The notes under the pieces were generated by a model. It had not been told where the DNA came from, did not search any database, and saw only the letters and a list, made by a program, of their open reading frames with translations. Both the position numbers and the translations under genes were made by a program. From positions 1 through 8,974 of the forward strand of contig CALVPA010000001.1 in the NCBI GenBank assembly GCA_944350395.1: DNA of 8,974 nucleotides, in the 5' to 3' direction. The DNA is from an uncultured Bacilli bacterium (lineage in GTDB: Bacteria; Bacillota_I; Bacilli_A; RF39; UBA660). Shown here piece after piece: positions 6,554 through 8,974 of this stretch (positions within the stretch are counted from its first letter, which is position 1; each line of letters begins with the position of its first letter).

Positions 6554-7720
6554 ATGAAAGATAAAATTAAGACGAGCAACTATTTTAGTTGGGGTTTGAC
6601 ATTGTTTTTATCAATAGGCAGTTGTATTCTTTTGTATTTTATCTTTTTGAGATTGGACGATATAATTGGAGGAATCATAAAATTAATTAAAATATTATCG
6701 CCTATTCTAATAGGTATACTTTTTGCATATCTTTTAAACCCTCTAGTGAGAAAACTCGAAAAAAGTGTATTCGACAAGGTTGAGAAAAAAATATATAAAA
6801 AATGGAAAATTAAAATTAAAAAATTATCTAGAATTTTGAGTATGTGTACGACTTATTTTGTAACTTTTGTCCTGATATATTTGTTCATAAAGTTCGTAAT
6901 TCCGAGTTTATTAGATAGCCTGCAGGTAATGGTTACAAATATTCCTTCATACATAAATAATATATACGATTATTTGAATGACTTTTTGAAGAGTAATCCC
7001 GAATTAGCAAAATCGATCGATAAGATGAACGCGAACATCAACGATTACATAACAAATATTTTTTCGCCGTCACTAGATTCATTAATGAATAATTTGACAT
7101 CCGGCATTACTAACATAGTATCTGGTCTAATCGATGTGATAATAGGTTTAATCGTCTCAATTTATCTTTTATACGACAAAGAAACATTTATAAATAATTC
7201 AAAAAAAGTATTAAGAGCAATTTTACCGAATAAAATATATGAAGACTTGATAGTATCGCTCGGATATACGGACAAAATATTCGGTGGCTTTATGATTGCG
7301 AAGATAATCGATTCACTTATAATAGGTGTGCTCACTTTCATAATCATAACTTTATTTAAAATACCGTATGCTCTTATTATATCTGTCATTGTGGGAGTTA
7401 CGAATATCATACCTTATTTTGGACCATTCATAGGAGCTATTCCATGTGGAATTTTCTTACTCCTGATAAGTCCTAGAGACTCGATTACATTTTTGATACT
7501 AATATTTTTAATACAACAGTTTGACGGAAACATTTTAGGTCCAAAACTAATCGGTAATAAAACAGGTATTAAGAGTTTTTGGGTATTATTTTCGATACTT
7601 TTATTCGGTGGATTATTTGGCTTTGTAGGAATGATTTTTGGAGTTCCAGTATTCGCCATAATCTATTCTATAATTGCAAGCAAAGTCAATAAAAGACTTG
7701 CTAAAAAATATGGTGAATGA
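6554..7720 (+). CDS. AI-2E (PerM/YtvI-like) family membrane transporter
   Basis: 388 residues, typical length for the family (formerly UPF0118). Hydrophobic segments lie at about 13-32, 46-64, 98-116, 186-207, 245-267, 272-305, 311-322 and 341-373. A soluble loop between 117 and 185 is mostly helical. Family signatures in the C-terminal half are GVTNIIPYFGPFIGAIP (281-297), the QQFDGNILGPKLIGNKTGI stretch (321-339) and FGVPVFAIIY (362-371). Members are named for autoinducer-2 export, but characterised relatives include Na+/H+ antiporters and others of unknown substrate, so the substrate here cannot be assigned. The ATG at 6554 is preceded by a G-rich site (6543-6547). It is the last gene of the fmt group: 15 bases separate it from the preceding gene and no terminator follows. 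Its final codons and stop carry the promoter of the next gene (7698-7726). Confidence 0.92.
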   Translation: MKDKIKTSNYFSWGLTLFLSIGSCILLYFIFLRLDDIIGGIIKLIKILSPILIGILFAYLLNPLVRKLEKSVFDKVEKKIYKKWKIKIKKLSRILSMCTTYFVTFVLIYLFIKFVIPSLLDSLQVMVTNIPSYINNIYDYLNDFLKSNPELAKSIDKMNANINDYITNIFSPSLDSLMNNLTSGITNIVSGLIDVIIGLIVSIYLLYDKETFINNSKKVLRAILPNKIYEDLIVSLGYTDKIFGGFMIAKIIDSLIIGVLTFIIITLFKIPYALIISVIVGVTNIIPYFGPFIGAIPCGIFLLLISPRDSITFLILIFLIQQFDGNILGPKLIGNKTGIKSFWVLFSILLFGGLFGFVGMIFGVPVFAIIYSIIASKVNKRLAKKYGE

Positions 7721-7726
7721 TATAAT
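7698..7726 (+). promoter_or_regulatory. Strong predicted sigma-A promoter inside the end of the transporter gene
   Basis: -35 TTGCTA is at 7698-7703 and -10 TATAAT at 7721-7726, with a 17-base spacer. An upstream TG (7718-7719) gives the extended -10 form TGATATAAT. The -35 is in the transporter's last codons, and the TG belongs to its stop codon. Expected transcription start is near 7733. Confidence 0.75.
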
Positions 7727-7757
7727 CTTCGTAGAGTAGAGAGGAGCTTTGCAGTAG

Positions 7758-8420
7758 ATGAACGATAAAAAAACTTACTACTTAAATTTCAATACTGAAC
7801 AGTTTCTCGGAGGCAAAGAATTATTAAAAAGCATGCCGACTTTATATAACAGAGTATACTTTTGTTCTAAATATGGAAATGCTCTATGGTATGGAGAAAA
7901 AGAAGAATATTTTTCTAATATAGCTCTTCTTTGTAAAACAGAAGACATCAATATGATTAGACAGATTATTAAAAATAACTTTTTATATATTGCAGATTGG
8001 GACTCACTTAAGTTTGTAGAAAAAGGCGATTATGGCTTTAGTTTTATAGGAGGAAATATAAAATATATTATAATTCCATTTAAAGAGACTGAAAGTGGTT
8101 ACCACGTAATGAGTTATGATGCTGATAGTGGTACATGCTACGATACAGATATAGTAGACGATAAAAAGTTTTTCTTGGATACTTCGATGAACGACTCTGG
8201 AGAGTTTATAAGGACGTGTGATTTCAATCTAGAAAACATAAACGATCAGAATTCGAAGAAGTTTATTGCACCTAAAAAAATACAACCACAGATGGCTGTA
8301 TATGAGAGCAATAGAGGATATGCTCTTACAAATATGTATGTGCTATTAGTAGTTTTTGTTCTATCCGTAATAATAGTTTATATCGCTTATTACGCAATAA
8401 AATATTCTCTTTTAGGTTAA
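7758..8420 (+). CDS. C-terminally membrane-anchored protein of unknown function
   Basis: I do not recognise a family. It has 220 residues with no signal peptide, and a single hydrophobic helix near the C-terminus (about 193-215) followed by a tail of a few residues. The approximately 190-residue N-terminal part is therefore probably cytoplasmic and tail-anchored; the KK pair at 173-174 just before the helix fits the positive-inside rule. The soluble part mixes aromatic-rich strands and helices (for example NRVYFCSKYGNALWYG at 31-46 and GFSFIGGNIKYIIIPF at 93-108) and has four cysteines (36, 59, 127, 154) without a zinc-like spacing. TAG directly precedes the ATG, so 7758 is the first possible start in frame. 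AGGAG at 7742-7746 is the likely ribosome site, although its 11-base spacing is long. It has its own strong promoter and may also receive read-through from the fmt operon. Its stop overlaps that of the convergent ZIP gene. Confidence 0.82.
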   Translation: MNDKKTYYLNFNTEQFLGGKELLKSMPTLYNRVYFCSKYGNALWYGEKEEYFSNIALLCKTEDINMIRQIIKNNFLYIADWDSLKFVEKGDYGFSFIGGNIKYIIIPFKETESGYHVMSYDADSGTCYDTDIVDDKKFFLDTSMNDSGEFIRTCDFNLENINDQNSKKFIAPKKIQPQMAVYESNRGYALTNMYVLLVVFVLSVIIVYIAYYAIKYSLLG

Positions 8421-8974
8421 CCTAGTCCAACATCTAAAACCATCATCAATATAAATCCTATAACTGTGAATAAGGCCATTAGGTCTTTTCTTTTGTTTGT
8501 TTGACTTTCTGGAATTATCTCTTCGACAACTACATAGATCATAGCACCTGCTGCAAAGGTAAGTGCTAAAGGCAATATGGTTTGCACTTTAAATACTAAA
8601 AGTGCACCGATTACACCTGCAATGGGTTCTACTATGCCACTTATTTGTCCCAAAAAGAAAGCTTTTTTCTTACTTAAACCATCTCTCAAAAATGGGAGAG
8701 ATAGAGCGCTGCCTTCAGGAAAATTTTGTATACCTATGCCGAGAGCTACCATACAAGCAGATGATAGAGCAATGTCACCATATATTAGTGAACCGAATGC
8801 TATTCCTACTGCTAATCCTTCTGGTATGTTGTGAATCGTTATCGAGAAAAGAAGCATGAAGTTTCTTTTTTTTGTTTTTGAACTCTCATCGCCATCTAAA
8901 ATTTTGGAAGAAATTTTATCTGTTACAAATAATAATAATCCTCCTAATAAAAATCCTATGCTTATGACGAGCCA
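8417..8974 (-). CDS. ZIP family metal transporter (GufA/ZupT-like), 3' part
   Basis: The frame is open to the right edge, so the N-terminus is outside the window; 185 residues are visible. ZIP proteins import divalent metals, mainly zinc but also iron or manganese. The metal-site motifs are HNIPEG (visible residues 48-53) in one TM helix, QNFPEG (83-88) in the next, GIVEP (113-117), and the FAAGAMIYVVVEEIIPE stretch (140-156). These are the hallmarks of the GufA-like branch. A charged, poorly conserved loop (DGDESSKTKKRN, about 28-39) precedes the HNIPEG helix, as expected for the variable cytoplasmic loop. A Met at 8857 could be mistaken for a start, but the upstream frame continues with a TM-like segment (ISIGFLLGGLLLLFV), so the gene extends beyond 8974. 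Its stop overlaps the neighbour's stop by four bases (TTAA). The exact metal cannot be told from the sequence. Confidence 0.94.
   Translation of the reverse strand, partial: WLVISIGFLLGGLLLFVTDKISSKILDGDESSKTKKRNFMLLFSITIHNIPEGLAVGIAFGSLIYGDIALSSACMVALGIGIQNFPEGSALSLPFLRDGLSKKKAFFLGQISGIVEPIAGVIGALLVFKVQTILPLALTFAAGAMIYVVVEEIIPESQTNKRKDLMALFTVIGFILMMVLDVGLG
8472..8495 (+). terminator. Possible plus-strand terminator inside the convergent ZIP gene
   Basis: AAGGCC (8472-8477) pairs with GGTCTT (8482-8487), with one G-U pair, around the loop ATTA. A T-rich tract follows (TTTTCTTTTGTTTG from 8486). It lies some 50 bases past the stop of the 7758-8420 gene, which has no other terminator. It is also coding sequence on the other strand, so the match may be chance. 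Confidence 0.35.

Noticed and set aside
6580..7659. Minus-strand open frames opposite the AI-2E transporter, and similar ones opposite the LCP, lipoprotein and MBOAT genes
   Set aside because: They are antisense shadows of well-supported genes, with no ribosome sites or recognisable protein features.
6554..7720. Quorum-sensing (AI-2) function for the transporter and its neighbours
   Set aside because: The family name is historical and members differ in substrate. No luxS, lsr genes or other AI-2 context is in the window.
8681..8702. Inverted repeat ATCTCTC/GAGAGAT with an 8-base spacer
   Set aside because: It lies inside the ZIP coding sequence with no T tract on either side and no other sign of regulation.
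8577..8859. Plus-strand open frames opposite the ZIP gene
   Set aside because: The minus-strand frame carries unmistakable ZIP motifs. The plus frames have no ribosome sites and show no family resemblance; they are shadows.

Overview
The window is gene-dense, low-GC DNA (about one third G+C by eye) from a Gram-positive (monoderm) bacterium of the Bacillota. The reasons are an LCP-family envelope protein, a small lipobox lipoprotein, purine-rich ribosome binding sites (AGGAGG, GGAGG, AGGTGAT), sigma-A-type TTGnnn/TATAAT promoters and T-tailed intrinsic terminators. TGA is a stop and TGG is Trp, so the code is standard and not that of mycoplasmas. The cassette in the middle (lipoprotein, MBOAT, DHHW) is typical of anaerobic Clostridia-like or gut Firmicutes genomes. 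I cannot place the organism more closely.

Layout. Positions 1-313 hold the 3' end of lon (ATP-dependent protease, peptidase domain). Positions 366-1814 hold a three-TM LCP transferase with its own promoter and a strong terminator. Positions 1901-4877 are a predicted surface-acylation cassette: a lipoprotein (1901-2359), an MBOAT membrane O-acyltransferase (2391-3788) and a DHHW/AlgX-like SGNH protein (3797-4877). The last is broken by a +1 frameshift near 4112. A terminator-like hairpin separates the lipoprotein from the MBOAT gene, and a second terminator closes the cassette. Positions 4972-7720 form a likely operon of fmt (Met-tRNA formyltransferase), a membrane-anchored protein of unknown function that overlaps fmt, and an AI-2E-family transporter. 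Positions 7758-8420 encode a tail-anchored protein of unknown function with its own strong promoter. Positions 8417-8974, on the minus strand, are the 3' part of a ZIP metal transporter whose stop codon overlaps the stop of the convergent neighbour.

How the genes fit together. The LCP protein probably attaches a polyprenyl-linked glycopolymer to the cell wall. The MBOAT/DHHW pair is the kind of machinery that moves acyl groups (usually acetyl) across the membrane onto such polymers. The lipoprotein is an uncharacterised likely partner. I infer a wall-polymer attachment and decoration locus from adjacency and family knowledge; the substrate is not visible in the sequence. In this sequence the DHHW step is genetically interrupted. 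The fmt group looks like housekeeping with two membrane proteins attached.

No gene-free stretch exceeds 100 bases. I saw no tRNA, rRNA, CRISPR array, insertion sequence or riboswitch.
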